A stretch of DNA of 64,000 bases, taken from NCBI GenBank assembly GCA_008729055.1, contig SDUX01000007.1:6222981-6286980 (forward strand), written 5' to 3'. Under the pieces are notes generated by a model, which ran no database searches, was not told the DNA's origin, and saw only the letters and a program-made list of their open reading frames with translations. Positions 9,701 to 20,113 of this stretch are shown here, piece after piece. A program made the translations under genes and the position numbers. This DNA is from Pyropia haitanensis (taxonomy: Eukaryota; Rhodophyta; Bangiophyceae; Bangiales; Bangiaceae). Every line of letters starts with the position of its first letter. The stretch's first letter is position 1.

Positions 9701-10955
9701 GGTGCCCAAAAATTGGCCACACCACAATCAAGTATTGACAGCGCGTGAGCAGCGGGTGGGCAGCGGGTGGTGGGTAGGGCGGCCCCCACACCCCCCCCCC
9801 CCGCCGCCACCCGCCCCCCTTTCGCAGCCGCGGCCACAGAGGCACGCCACACCGTCAGGCGGCCCGGCGCCCCCCCCCCCCCGCGCGCCACGCGACGCAA
9901 CGTCTGCGCCCGCGCCCGCGACGTCGCGAGGCGCGCACGCGCCAGCCCCGCGCCCGCCGCCCGCCGCCGCCGCCGCCGCCTCGGTCGGCTCCGCGCCGCC
10001 GCGCGAGCCGCGGGTGCCACGGCATCGCGCCGCCCCCCCGCCCCCGCCGACCGCCGCGTCGGTGCCGCCACGGTCACCACCACCACCACCACCCGTCACC
10101 GCCACCGCCGGCACCACCACCATCAAGCACTCCCCACGGCAACGACGACGAGGAGGGAGGAGGAGCGGGACGACGACGACGACGACCACCGCCGCATCAC
10201 CGCCCGCCGCCAAGGCACCTTGCCGTCCGGGCGCACCCGGTGGGGAGCACCAGCGCACGGCAGGGCAGTGTTCGTTAGGGGAGCGACCAATTGGTAATCG
10301 CAGGCTTCGACGTGCGTGGCTGAACCGGGTGCATCGTAGAGGGAGTGGTTGGTCTTGTTGGAGGCACCGGGGTGCCGGGGGAGACGGCGCGTGCGTCGCG
10401 GCGTCGCTGGTGGTGGTGGACGTGGGTGGCCGGCGCCTGGGTTGTGCGGCCTGTGGGTGGAGCGTGGTGCAGCCGGCGGCGCAGCGGGCGGCGGGGCTTG
10501 CGATCTACCACGTGGTGAGCGCGGGAGCGGCGGGAGGGGCTGTCGGGTGGCTGCCGCGAGGGGGTGGGCGCGTCTGGGGCGTGGACGGCTGCGGGTGCAG
10601 GCGCGTACTTGTCACGTTGCGCCGCATGCGGTGCCGTGGATGACCAGCGGCCGACGGTGAGGCGCGGCGCGAACGAGCCAGCAGCGGCGACGCGGCGGCT
10701 CTTTGGTTCTCACCGATCTGGTGGGGCGGCACCACGCCGCTTGGGCGCCTGCTAAGCGGCAACAGCTGGGACGTGGTGGGTGTGCTGCCCGACGGGGAGA
10801 TCTGCTGTGCAGCTCTTGGACCCTCGTGTTTTCTTTTTTTTCTTGCTTGCTTTGTTGGTTGTTGTTTTGTGTGAAGTAGGGGTGTGTGCGTGTGATTGAC
10901 GGAGCGGGTGTGTGCGGTGGTGGCCGCCGCGGCCGCACCCCAGCCAGTCGGCGTC
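9701..10955. promoter_or_regulatory. GC-rich leader and pyrimidine/T-rich upstream region of the PP2A B'' gene
   Basis: From 9701 to about 10640 the DNA is GC-rich with CCACC and GACGAC microsatellite patches (10077-10200) and long spurious open frames. From about 10820 to 10880 it changes to a T-rich stretch with runs of T and TTG words, directly ahead of the ATG at 10956. I take the latter as 5' untranslated or promoter sequence. No gene is supported here. Confidence 0.3.
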
Positions 10956-13900
10956 ATGGACATCGACAGCGCGGCGGTGACGGATGCGCCCATTTCGGCG
11001 CGCAGGCTACCCCCCCCCCTGGCGCTGCACCTGGACTTGCCACCACCAGAAGACTCGGAGACGCCCATGGACGTGGACGCCGCGGCCGCGGGGGCGGCGG
11101 CCGCCGCGTCGACAGTCGACCTCGGCGCCATGTCGCCCGTGGCGGGGCCGGCCGCCGCGGCCGCCGCGGCGGCGGCTGCGGCGGCGTCTGCCGCGGCGGC
11201 TGCCGTCCCCGCGGCGGTGCCGCACTCGCCCAGCGTCGGCGCGGGCGGCCTCGGCGGCGTCACGGGCGGCAGCGCCGGCGGCGGCGGCGGCACCGCGCCG
11301 GTGCTGACGTCGCTCGCGTCGGCGCCGTCGGTCATTGGCTTCCTGCCGCCCGCGCCGGGCGCGAGCCTCGCGGCGGGCGACTCGGACGCGGCACCGTACG
11401 CCAAGATCAAGCTGGATGAGCTCTTCTTCACGTGGCTCTCCCGCCCCGACATCCGGCTGCTGGTGGCGTCGCTGCTGGAGGACGCGGCCGCGGGACGGCC
11501 GCTGCCCCCCCCGCCCCAGTCGTCAATGCACGGCGGCGTGTCGGGCGGCGGCGGCGGCGGCGGGGGGGCGGGTGCCCACGCGAGCGGCGGGAGTCCCGCG
11601 TCGTCGCACGGGGGCTCCCCGGGCCTCGATGCCGCCGGGGCGGCAGGCTCCCCGCCGCACGGCGTGGCGCTCGCGGGGAACCACGGGCACTCCCCATCGT
11701 CGCACGGTGGCGGCGGCACCCCGACGGCGCCGCTGTACAGTCGAGGCGCCTTGCCGCTGACCCCTTCCTCCCCCGTTTCGCGGTTCATCTCGGCCAACGT
11801 GGCGCCGCCGTCGCCGAGGTCCCCCAACCGGTCGGTGTTCAAGCTGGCCGCGTCGTCGACGCTGGGCGCCTCACCGGGAACAACGCCGTCGTCGAGCGCG
11901 GCCGGCACGCCAAAGCGATCCACCTCGAGGACACTCGTGCCTGAGCCGGGCTCGCCGGGCCGCGGAGGGGCCGCTCCCGTGCCCTCTACCCTGGCAGCCG
12001 ACTTGGCAGCGTCGCCCGCGTTTTTGGGTGCCCAGGTGGGGCGGACCGCCTCTTTTGATGCGGTCGCGTTGGAAGAGGCGGCCGCGTCGGCGGCCGCGTC
12101 GGTGGCGGCCGACAGAAAGGCCGGTCCCGCTGCAGCGGCGGGCGACGCGGCGGCGGCAGCGGCTGGGGCGAAACCCGGCGCCCAGCAGCCTGGTGCGGAC
12201 GATGGGGACGCGCGGATGGACGACACGCCCCCCCCGTCACGTGGCTCACCCGCGTCGCCTCGCCGGACGGCCCTGGATGCCGCAACGGTACCCCCAGTGT
12301 CAGTGTCCCCGCTGCTGTCGGCGGCGGCTGCGGGCGTTGCTGCCTCTGTCGGTGGCGCGGCAGCGGCTGCAGCGGCGGACAAGGCCGCGACGGCGGCCGC
12401 CGAGGACGCCATGGACAGCATTGCGCTGCATGACGTGCCCGAGGTGGGGCCGCCCGTATCCGCCGCATCCAGCGACTCGGACATGGCGGACGTAGACTCG
12501 GAGGGCGGGGTGCCGAGCTCTGTGGATCGCGCCTCCAACACTGCCGTCGCGTCGTCCATGGGCATGCCTGACGACGGCGCCGTGTTAAGCGTGCCCGTTG
12601 TGGACGGGATTGACATGGACGACGACGACAGCGGGCGCATGGCCGGGCGCGATGCCGGTGGGGATGGCAGCGCGGCTGCTGGCCCTGCCACGGCTGCCGG
12701 AAGAGTTGGAGGCCCGGCGGTGGTGGCAGGAGTGGGCGGCGTTGCAGGTGGTGCTGCCGCGGCAACTACCTCCAAGCCTGACGGGACTGTATCAACCGAC
12801 GGTGCAGCGGCGGAGACATCGTCTGCTGCTGGGGCCCCTGCATCCGCACCAGCCGAGTCGGAGCAGATGGTCGATGACGTCACATTATCGTCTCTCGCGG
12901 TGCCTGAAGACACGGTGATGGCTGGGACGGGTGGGGTGGCGGCGGCTGTGGCGGTGACCAGAAAGCCGGTGGCGGCCACGAAGCCACCTGTACCACGGCC
13001 ACCGGCATCAAAGGTCGCGGCGCAGGCTGCTTCCAAGGCGGCCCCTGCGCTGGAAGCGGGTGCGATCCCCCGCTTTTATTACCCGTGTGGCCGCGACGCG
13101 GAGCAGCGCGAAGCGCGTGAGCGTGCCGCGTCGGAGAAGTTCTGGGCGAGCCGCCGGGAGAACCCCGAGGCGCCCCTCACCGACGGAGAGGTGGCCAAGC
13201 TGGTGGTCGAGGTGGGCGGCCTGGCCTCCTTTTTTGCTACGCTCGTGCGCACCCGGATCATTGCGTCCAAGGAGTGGAACCCGGAGGGGGCCGAGGTCCT
13301 CACCGAGGAGGCCTTCAAGCGCTGGTATGAGGCAGAGTGCGCGGGCGTGTCGCGCGATGACCGCATGTTTCGCGCGCTCCGCGGCGACGCGGACCGAGAC
13401 TTTGTGGTGGCGGCGGACTTCAAGGCGGTTTTGGACAGCCTGCTGGCGTGCCACCCCGGCCTGAACTTTCTCAACGCCACCCCCGAGTTCCAGCAGCGCT
13501 ACGCCGAGACAGTCGTTGAGCGCATATTCTACGGCTGCGCACGCACACATGCAGGCCGCCTCACGCTTCGCGACGTGCGCACTGCGCGGCTGCTGGATAC
13601 GCTGCTGCTGGTGGATGAGGAAGACGACATCAATCGGGAGCGGCGGTACTTTTCTTACGAACACTTTTACGTGCTCTACTGCCGCTTTTGGGAGCTGGAC
13701 AGCGACCACGACCTGCTGATTGACCGGGCAGACCTGCAGCGCTATGGCGGACACGCCCTCTCCTACCGCATTGTGGACCGACTGTTTAGTGGTGCCGCCC
13801 GCCCGCTGGACGCGGCGCGCGACTCTGCGAGTGTCGGTCTGATGGGCTACACCGACTTTGTCTGGTTTTGCCTGTCGGAGGAGGACAAGACGTCCGACAC

Positions 13901-14351
13901 GGCGATTGACTTTTGGTTCCGGTGCGTGGACTTGGACGGCGACGGGGTCGTCACGCTGTTTGACTGTGAGTACTTCTACAAGGAGCAGCTGCGGCGGATG
14001 GAGAATCTGGGCCACGAGCCGGTCTCGGTGGAGGACATCCTGTGCCAGCTGCTGGACATGATCCGCCCGTCAGTGCGGCCGCCGCAGATCCGACGGCGGG
14101 ACCTCAAGAGCTGCCGGCTGGCGCCCGCCTTCTTCAACGTGCTCTTCAACCTCAACAAGTTTTTTGCGCTGGAGAGCCGCGACCCGGTGGCGATCCGCCA
14201 GCAGCACGCGTCACCCGAGCTGACCGACTGGGAGCGGTTCGCTGCACTAGAGTACCTGCGGCTGTCGGCAGAGGAGGAGGACGCGGACGAGGAGGACTGG
14301 GATGACAACACGCGGGCGGCGGGCGCCATCATGGGGGAAGCTCCTTTTTGA
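10956..14351 (+). CDS. PPP2R3: PP2A regulatory subunit B'' (PR72/TON2 type, EF-hand)
   Basis: The 1131-residue protein targets protein phosphatase 2A to substrates under calcium control. The start is the first ATG in frame (10956). Residues about 148-170 hold the conserved KIKLDELFFTWLSRPD block that precedes the core in this family. Residues about 170-700 are a Ser/Ala/Gly/Pro-rich insert without a fold. The B'' core begins at about 702 with IPRFYYPCGR and runs nearly to the end. Two EF-hand loops are visible: DSDHDLLIDRAD and, at about residue 992, DLDGDGVVTLFD; both carry acidic residues at positions 1, 3, 5 and 12. The C-terminus is acidic. The gene is uninterrupted and has no introns. 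Animal homologues are PPP2R3A/B/C and plant homologues are TON2/FASS and B''. The very long N-terminus is unusual. Confidence 0.93.
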   Translation: MDIDSAAVTDAPISARRLPPPLALHLDLPPPEDSETPMDVDAAAAGAAAAASTVDLGAMSPVAGPAAAAAAAAAAAASAAAAAVPAAVPHSPSVGAGGLGGVTGGSAGGGGGTAPVLTSLASAPSVIGFLPPAPGASLAAGDSDAAPYAKIKLDELFFTWLSRPDIRLLVASLLEDAAAGRPLPPPPQSSMHGGVSGGGGGGGGAGAHASGGSPASSHGGSPGLDAAGAAGSPPHGVALAGNHGHSPSSHGGGGTPTAPLYSRGALPLTPSSPVSRFISANVAPPSPRSPNRSVFKLAASSTLGASPGTTPSSSAAGTPKRSTSRTLVPEPGSPGRGGAAPVPSTLAADLAASPAFLGAQVGRTASFDAVALEEAAASAAASVAADRKAGPAAAAGDAAAAAAGAKPGAQQPGADDGDARMDDTPPPSRGSPASPRRTALDAATVPPVSVSPLLSAAAAGVAASVGGAAAAAAADKAATAAAEDAMDSIALHDVPEVGPPVSAASSDSDMADVDSEGGVPSSVDRASNTAVASSMGMPDDGAVLSVPVVDGIDMDDDDSGRMAGRDAGGDGSAAAGPATAAGRVGGPAVVAGVGGVAGGAAAATTSKPDGTVSTDGAAAETSSAAGAPASAPAESEQMVDDVTLSSLAVPEDTVMAGTGGVAAAVAVTRKPVAATKPPVPRPPASKVAAQAASKAAPALEAGAIPRFYYPCGRDAEQREARERAASEKFWASRRENPEAPLTDGEVAKLVVEVGGLASFFATLVRTRIIASKEWNPEGAEVLTEEAFKRWYEAECAGVSRDDRMFRALRGDADRDFVVAADFKAVLDSLLACHPGLNFLNATPEFQQRYAETVVERIFYGCARTHAGRLTLRDVRTARLLDTLLLVDEEDDINRERRYFSYEHFYVLYCRFWELDSDHDLLIDRADLQRYGGHALSYRIVDRLFSGAARPLDAARDSASVGLMGYTDFVWFCLSEEDKTSDTAIDFWFRCVDLDGDGVVTLFDCEYFYKEQLRRMENLGHEPVSVEDILCQLLDMIRPSVRPPQIRRRDLKSCRLAPAFFNVLFNLNKFFALESRDPVAIRQQHASPELTDWERFAALEYLRLSAEEEDADEEDWDDNTRAAGAIMGEAPF

Positions 14352-14370
14352 TAATATTTTTCGGCCTCTT

Positions 14371-14405
<35 letters not shown>

Positions 14406-15751
14406 GCTCTCTCTCTCTTTGGTGTCGTTTTTCTTTCTCTCTTCTCTCCTGTCTCTTCTTTGCCTGCCTGTGGATTTTCGACTGCCAGGGTCGCGCTGCG
14501 CTGCTTCTCTCCGTATCCCCTGCCCCCCGACCCACTCCAGCCCCAGCGTCTCGTCGCGCGCACCCCATCGCGGGGCGGCGTCTCCTTGTCGCGGCACGCG
14601 GGCGGGCGGCCGGTCGGTATCCGCTGCCGTGGTGGTAAAGGGACCGGTGGCCCCCCCCGGCGCGCCGCTCAGTCTTTGACGGGCACGCCGCCACCGCCGG
14701 CCGCCACGGGCGGCCACGTGGGAAGGGCACGCCCGTCGCCACGTGCCGCCAGGGGTGCGGAAGGATGGGGGGTGGCGGGAGGTTGCGACGCCGGCGGCGG
14801 CCACGGCCGCGCGTGCCACGACAGGGGCACCCGCACCACCTCGTGGCGCCCGCGCTCCAGCCTACAGAGCACAGCGCGTGCACGGGCAGTGGGTGCCACC
14901 ACGACTCGGTCAGGGGCGCCCACATCCGACAAACCGCCTGCCAGGGACGCAGTCGCACCGCGGACGTCCGCCGCGCCAGCCCCTGGGCGGGGGCGGGGGG
15001 GGGGGGGGGAGGCGCCGCGGCGTGCCGACGCGGCCAGACCCGGCCGCCCCCCCTCGGCCGCGTCGGCAACGACCGCGGCGGCGGGGCGGGGCGGGCAACG
15101 GACCGCCGCCGCCGCCGCCGGCTGGGGCGGCGGCCGCGGCGGCCCGCACCGCCGACGCGGAAGCGGCGGGGCGGGCCCACCGCGGGGGCGTGCGCGCGCC
15201 GCCGCGGCGGCCGCGACGGCGGTGGCGCGCGGGAGCACAGAGGCGACGGTGGCGGCGGCGGCGGCGGCGGCGACGGCGGCGGCGGCGGCGGCGGCGACGG
15301 CGGCGGCGGCGGCGACGGCGGCGGCGGCGGCGGCGGCGGCGGCGACGGCGGCGGCGACAGGTGGCCGCGCCCGGCGGATGCGCGCACCGCTGCCGCGCGG
15401 CGGCGGGCCGCGGCGGCCGACGCCCGCCGCCGCCGCGGGGGTGGCCGACGCCGCGCGGCGGCGGCGGCGGGGGAGCGCCGCCGTGCGCGGCCGCCGCCGC
15501 CGCCGCCGGCGCTGGCGCCTGTGGCGCCAGCGCCAGCGCCAGCACCCCCGCCGCGCCGTCGACCGGGAGCAAAAAGGGGGGCGGCGGGGGGGGGGACCGG
15601 CCGCCCAAGGCGGCAACGCGGCGGCCCGCCCAGCCCGCCGCACGGTCCGCCACGCGCGCGGTGGCGGGGCCGGCGGCGGCACCCGCCGCCGCCGTCGCTG
15701 TCCCCGCCGCCGCCGCCGCCGTCGCACGCGCCGCCGCCGCCCGTCGGCGGC
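14352..15751. repeat. CT-rich 3' flank followed by GGC minisatellite
   Basis: A (CT)n-rich tract at about 14366-14460 follows the PP2A B'' stop codon and is probably 3' UTR. A mixed GC-rich part follows. The stretch 15240-15360 is a (GGCGGCGAC)-type repeat, and GCC/GGC strings continue to the oxygenase stop at 15752. One minus-strand frame (14669-15727) ends in a less repetitive 100-codon tail, but I find no family match and do not call it. Confidence 0.5.
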
Positions 15752-16160
15752 TCACGGCGCGGCGGCGGCGCCCGCCCGCCCGGCCGCCCCCCCCACGACG
15801 TTGGTGCGGCGGAGCTTGGCGGCGAGCCACTCGCCCGCAACCACCCCCCCCCCCCCCGCGCCGCGGCGGCGCCCACCAGCGGCCGCACCACCGTCGCCGC
15901 GGGTGGCCCCGTAAAAAACACGAGCGACAGCCGCGCCGGGACAGCCGCGCCCCGCCCCTCACCGGTTGGTGCGCGCCCCCCCACGCCGCCGCCGTCGGCG
16001 GTGGCCGCCGGCAGCCGCCGCGGCACCCGCACCCGGTGGACGGGCGACCGCCAGCGGCCGCCAGAGAGGAGGGCGATGAGGTCGCCCGCGTTGACGGTGA
16101 GCGCGTCGCCGGGGGGAGGGGGGACGTCCGCCCAGGCCCACCCGGCGGGCAGGGGCGCGC

Positions 16161-16197
<37 letters not shown>

Positions 16198-16716
16198 GGC
16201 GTCGTCCGCCTTCCCTGCCGCCGCGTCGGCCGCCTTCCCTGCCGCCGCGGGGCCCGCCAGCCGCTGCAGGCCGTCCACGCCCGGCTGCTGGCCGAGCAGC
16301 GTAAAGCCCACATAGTCGGTGTGGGCGCCGTAGCGCATGCCCACCGCCAGGCGGCCGCCGCCGTCGCCACCCCCGCCGCCATTGCCGCCGCCGCCGCCGT
16401 CGCCGCCGCCGCCGCCGCCACTGCCGCGCGGCGCCGCCGCCGCCGCCGCGGCCGACGAGGCCGGGTAGTGGGCGAGCCGCAGGCTCGTGTCGCCCGCCGC
16501 CCACACGTCGAGGGCGCCCGCGGGCAGGCCCAGCGCGGCCGCCGACAGGCGCATCAGGCCGGCCAGGGCGGCGGTGACGGCCGCGACGTAGGCGGTGACG
16601 GGGGCCACCAGCGGCGGCGGGAGCGCCGCGGGGTCACCCGTGTAGACGAGGCTCTCCACCACATCCGGGGGGGGGCGGCGGTCGCCGCCGCCACCGCCGC
16701 CGCCGCCACTGCCGCC

Positions 16717-16767
<51 letters not shown>

Positions 16768-17266
16768 TTCCGCGACGCCCTCTGCGGCACCCCCCTCCCG
16801 CATGGCGTCGGCCGCTCCCCCCCCCCCGCCGTCGACGCCGCGACGGCCTCCCCCCCCAGCGGCGTGTACCCGTCCCCAGACCCCGAGCCGTACCCCCCCG
16901 CGTTGGTGTAGGCGCCCTTGGCGGCGGGCGGGAGCGCGAAAAAGGCGGCCGCCGCGGCGCGGAGGCGGGCGGTCACGGCCGGCGGCACGCCGTGGCCCCG
17001 CACGTACGCCATGCCGGTGGTGGCCATGGCGGCGTCCCACGCGGCGGCGGTGGCGGCGGTGGCGGCAGTGACGGTGGCGGTGGCGGTGGCGGTGGCGGTG
17101 GCGGTGGCGGTGGCGGTGGCGGTGGCGGTGGCGGCGGCCGCCGCTGCGGCGCGCTCGCCTGACGCGGGGGGGTCCCGGGGGGGGGGGGGGGGGGGGTGTC
17201 GGGGGAGGGGAGGAAGGGCGATAAGTCAATGGTGGCGAGGGGGGGGGGGGCGGGGGTCGACGTCAT
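15752..17266 (-). CDS. 2-oxoglutarate/Fe(II)-dependent dioxygenase (isopenicillin-N-synthase-like), frame-split
   Basis: The gene is read from ATG 17266 to TGA at 15754-15752 through three frame changes. The N-terminal part has ATIDLSPFL, the usual start of the DIOX_N domain, then TTGMAYVRGHGVP and a GDGYTPLGGEA block. The middle part has GMRYGAHTDYVGFTLL, giving the HxD iron ligands, then LTVNAGDLIALLSGGRWRSPVHRV with the distal His. RLSLVFF gives the RxS 2-oxoglutarate-binding pair. The end is EWLAAKLRRTNVVGGAAGR. The catalytic set is complete. Frame changes fall in a 20-base G run at 17177-17196, an 11-base C run at 16817-16827 and a 14-base C run at 15844-15857, and each one fits one missing base. 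A long poly-Gly/Ala insert separates the N-terminal and core domains. The substrate cannot be inferred. Confidence 0.82.
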
Positions 17267-17763
17267 TGGGGCGGCAAGGGGAGATGCTATGCCTAGCGCG
17301 GGTCACCACGTGGGGCGCGACGATGATGAGCAGACCACGAGGGATGCGGCGAGAGATGGGAGCCGAGCGACACGGGACGCAACACGCCGATTTGTAGCGT
17401 GGAGGTCACAACAGACGCCGCAGCTGCAGCTGGAGAGAGGTAGGGACCTGATCCGGCTAACCAACTACACATGATGGTTACTGAGTAAGTACACGTCGGT
17501 GGTAAACTCTCCTGGTGCTCAAAGCTGTGGTATGAGGCTAAAATTTGGACGCGAAGGACAGGACACCGACTATCTCTGCTGGCCGCCTCCATTCTCATGG
17601 CCAGAGTCAGGCACGTCAAGCCTTCCACGCGTGTGGTTCTGTGCAATGGATGAACGGCTCTCTGCTTTGGCCAAACATGGCTGAGGTTAAAAGTACATTC
17701 AGGGTGGATCTGTCAGCTCTGAATACAAGGCGTCAAATCGACCTTCCACCAACGGTAGCATGG
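17267..17763. promoter_or_regulatory. Intergenic region between divergent oxygenase and monooxygenase genes
   Basis: The two flanking genes point away from each other, so both promoters must lie here. The first 20 bp are GC-rich and the rest is normal-complexity sequence with frequent stops. No TATA box is convincing. Confidence 0.35.
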
Positions 17764-19233
17764 ATGGCTGTGTCGTCCAGAGCCACCGATGTCGTCCAGT
17801 CGTCCCACTCCGGTGCGAGAACAACCGTCGCGGCAGCCTTTGCCCCCGCGCCCGCCGCCCGCCATGGCATCGACGGCCACGGCCGACGTTCCAGACGCCC
17901 CCCCCCCCGGACCGTCCTCATTGCCGGCGCCGGCATTGTCGGCCTGACCACCGCGATTGCGCTGCGGGCGCTGCCGCACCCCCCCACGGTCATCATCCAC
18001 GAGCGGCGGCCGCGGGCCGAGGCGCTGTCGGGCCCCGGCGGCATTATGGTGCAGCCCAACGGGCTGGCCGCGCTCGGCAGCCTCGCCGACGGCAGCGGCG
18101 CCGCGCTCATCGACGCCATCACCGCCGTCGCGCGGCCGCTGGGGCGGGGGGGCTTCCAGTCTGCCGCGGGCAAGGATCTCTACATTGCCGAGCCGGCGGG
18201 CGTTACGCTCGGCGCGCGGAGCGCGGATCTGGGCGTCTCCGTGTCGCGGGACGCGCTGATGGGCGCCCTCGCCGCGGCGGCGGGGGTGGACACGCCCGGC
18301 GGCGTGGAGGTGGTGTGGCAGTCGGCGGTGCGGGGCTTTGATGTGGTCCGGGCGGAGGCGGGTGGCGCGGAAAAGGTGGACGTGCAGCTCGAGACGGCGG
18401 GCGAGGCGCACGTGGCACGGGGGGTGGACGTGCTCGTCGGCGCCGACGGCCTCTCGTCTGGCGTCCGCGCCGCGGTGGACAAGGTGACGGGCCGGGCCGC
18501 GACGCCCCGCAACTATGGGGGCCTCATGTGGTGGCGTGGCTCGGTCAGCTACGCGGCCGTCGCGGCGCGGTGCGCGGACATTGGCCGCCTGTCGTGGGCG
18601 CAGGCGTGGCTCCCGCGGGGCAGCTCGATGGGCTACTTCCGCCTCGGCGGTGACGACCTGGGCTGGTTCGCATCCGCGCCACGGCCCGCCGACGCGCCCG
18701 TCGCGGGCGGCTCGCCGCTGGCCGAGATGCTCGCCGAGTTTGGCCCGGCCCACGGCAGCACGCCGCCCGTCTACGCGGCGATCATGGCGGAGCTGGCCGC
18801 CCGCGGCGACGGCGGCGCGGGCATCTACCGGGCGCCCGTCTACTCGCGGTGCGCGCCGTCGGGCGGCGCCTGGGGCACCGGGCCCGTCACGCTCATCGGC
18901 GACGCCGCGCACGCCATCTACCCCAGCCTCGGGCAGGGCGCGTGCGTCGGCATGGAGGACGCCGCTGAGCTCGCCGCCTGCCTCGCCACCGCATGGAGAG
19001 CCGCCGCCACGGACGTGGCGGCGGTGCCCGCCGCACTGCGCGCGTTCGAGGCCGCCCGCGGCCCGCGGGTGGCGCGCGTGCACACCGAGGCCAACCGCGT
19101 GTACGACCTGTCCGCGCTGACGGGGAGGGCGAGCATCTGGCTCCGCGACACGGTCTACTCGGTGCTGCCGCAGTGGGTGGTGGACCGCCAGTTTTCGTGG
19201 CTCTACTCGTACAAGGCAACGGCGGTTGCATGA
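17764..19233 (+). CDS. FAD-dependent monooxygenase (aromatic hydroxylase / zeaxanthin-epoxidase-like group)
   Basis: The protein of about 490 residues has the three signatures of class A flavin monooxygenases. TVLIAGAGIVGLTTAIAL near residue 50-67 is the Rossmann GxGxxG motif. VGADGLSSGVR near 225 is the DG motif. LIGDAAHAIYPSLGQGACVGMEDA near 378 is the GD motif that binds the FAD ribityl chain. These enzymes use NAD(P)H and O2 to hydroxylate or epoxidise small substrates; the substrate cannot be told. I give the first ATG of the intact frame (17764). A better-looking start is the ATG at 17864, in a strong gccATGg context. It would join this frame if the 11-base C run at 17898-17908 lacked one base, and would give MASTATADVPDAPPP before the Rossmann strand. 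A short C-terminal segment may be membrane-associated. No introns. Confidence 0.88.
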   Translation: MAVSSRATDVVQSSHSGARTTVAAAFAPAPAARHGIDGHGRRSRRPPPRTVLIAGAGIVGLTTAIALRALPHPPTVIIHERRPRAEALSGPGGIMVQPNGLAALGSLADGSGAALIDAITAVARPLGRGGFQSAAGKDLYIAEPAGVTLGARSADLGVSVSRDALMGALAAAAGVDTPGGVEVVWQSAVRGFDVVRAEAGGAEKVDVQLETAGEAHVARGVDVLVGADGLSSGVRAAVDKVTGRAATPRNYGGLMWWRGSVSYAAVAARCADIGRLSWAQAWLPRGSSMGYFRLGGDDLGWFASAPRPADAPVAGGSPLAEMLAEFGPAHGSTPPVYAAIMAELAARGDGGAGIYRAPVYSRCAPSGGAWGTGPVTLIGDAAHAIYPSLGQGACVGMEDAAELAACLATAWRAAATDVAAVPAALRAFEAARGPRVARVHTEANRVYDLSALTGRASIWLRDTVYSVLPQWVVDRQFSWLYSYKATAVA

Positions 19234-19771
19234 ATGTGGGGGGAGGGGGACGGGGCGGGGAGAGCAGCGGGTCGTTGCCATCTGCTCATGCGGGACGTTT
19301 GTCCCGCGTGGCGCCCCCGTGCAGCAGCACCTCTGGATTGGGGTTTGTACCATATTGTTTGTGGCGACTGGTGGTCGTGGACAGGTGGGCCCTCGTGTTG
19401 AACGGTGCGGCAAGAGGTCATCTTGACGTCCTCTCTGTTGTCTCCTCTCCTGAACCGGGACGTCTCCCACAGGAGTCGGAACAAGTCGTTTACAAATATA
19501 GTTAGTTACACCGTCTCACCTCACTGTCTCTCCAGTACATGACACGTTGCAGCAGATCCAGCGCGTACGAGCAGACGCGACCGCGCGCCGCCAACACCGC
19601 CCCCCTTTCGCGCTACCACCGTCTCGTCACGCGACTGTGGCTCGTCGCCGCCCCCCTTCATCCTCCGCTCGCACACCGTCGCGACGACAACGTTCTGCAA
19701 CGGCTCCCCCCCCCCCAACCCCTTTCGCGTTGTTCCCCTCTCCCGCCCCCCTCGCTGCTCTTCCCCCCTTG
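19234..19771. other. Spacer between monooxygenase and EDC4-like genes
   Basis: The spacer holds the 3' flank of the monooxygenase and the 5' flank of the next gene. The last 230 bp are rich in C and T and stay open in the EDC4 frame, but contain no ATG in that frame. I see no separate gene. Confidence 0.35.
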
Positions 19772-20078
19772 ATGGCACCGGTCAAGATCCTCAAGCGCGC
19801 GCCGGGGGCGGCGGCGACCCCCCCCCGGCCGGCGGGCGGCGGCGGCGGCGCGACCGACCGGGGCGTCACCCCCCCTCCGCCCGCACCGGCCGCATCAGCG
19901 GCAGCACCCCGATCGAGGGCTCCCTCTGGGCCCCGGCCCGCGGGTACCACTGTGTCGGGCCGGGCGCCGACGCCGCCGCCACCACGGGCGGGCGCGGCGG
20001 CGGCGGGCGCCACCCCCCTGACGCCGCGGCCGTTGCCAGACGTTGGCGGCGGCGGCGGCAGCAACAGCAGCAGCACCA

Positions 20079-20113
<35 letters not shown>

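Noticed and set aside
9532..10643. Overlapping frames of 180-310 codons upstream of the PP2A B'' gene
   Set aside because: Composition-driven; Pro/Arg/Ala-rich on one strand and Val/Gly-rich on the other, with no motif. The minus-strand end looks less repetitive, but no family fits.
14669..15727. Minus-strand frame with a non-repetitive 100-codon tail
   Set aside because: Starts in an Arg run from a GGC repeat and shows no recognisable domain; the oxygenase already ends at 15752.
17077..17139. GGTGGC repeat that resembles a short regular array
   Set aside because: It is a simple hexamer microsatellite within the oxygenase gene, not a CRISPR or other spacer-repeat array.
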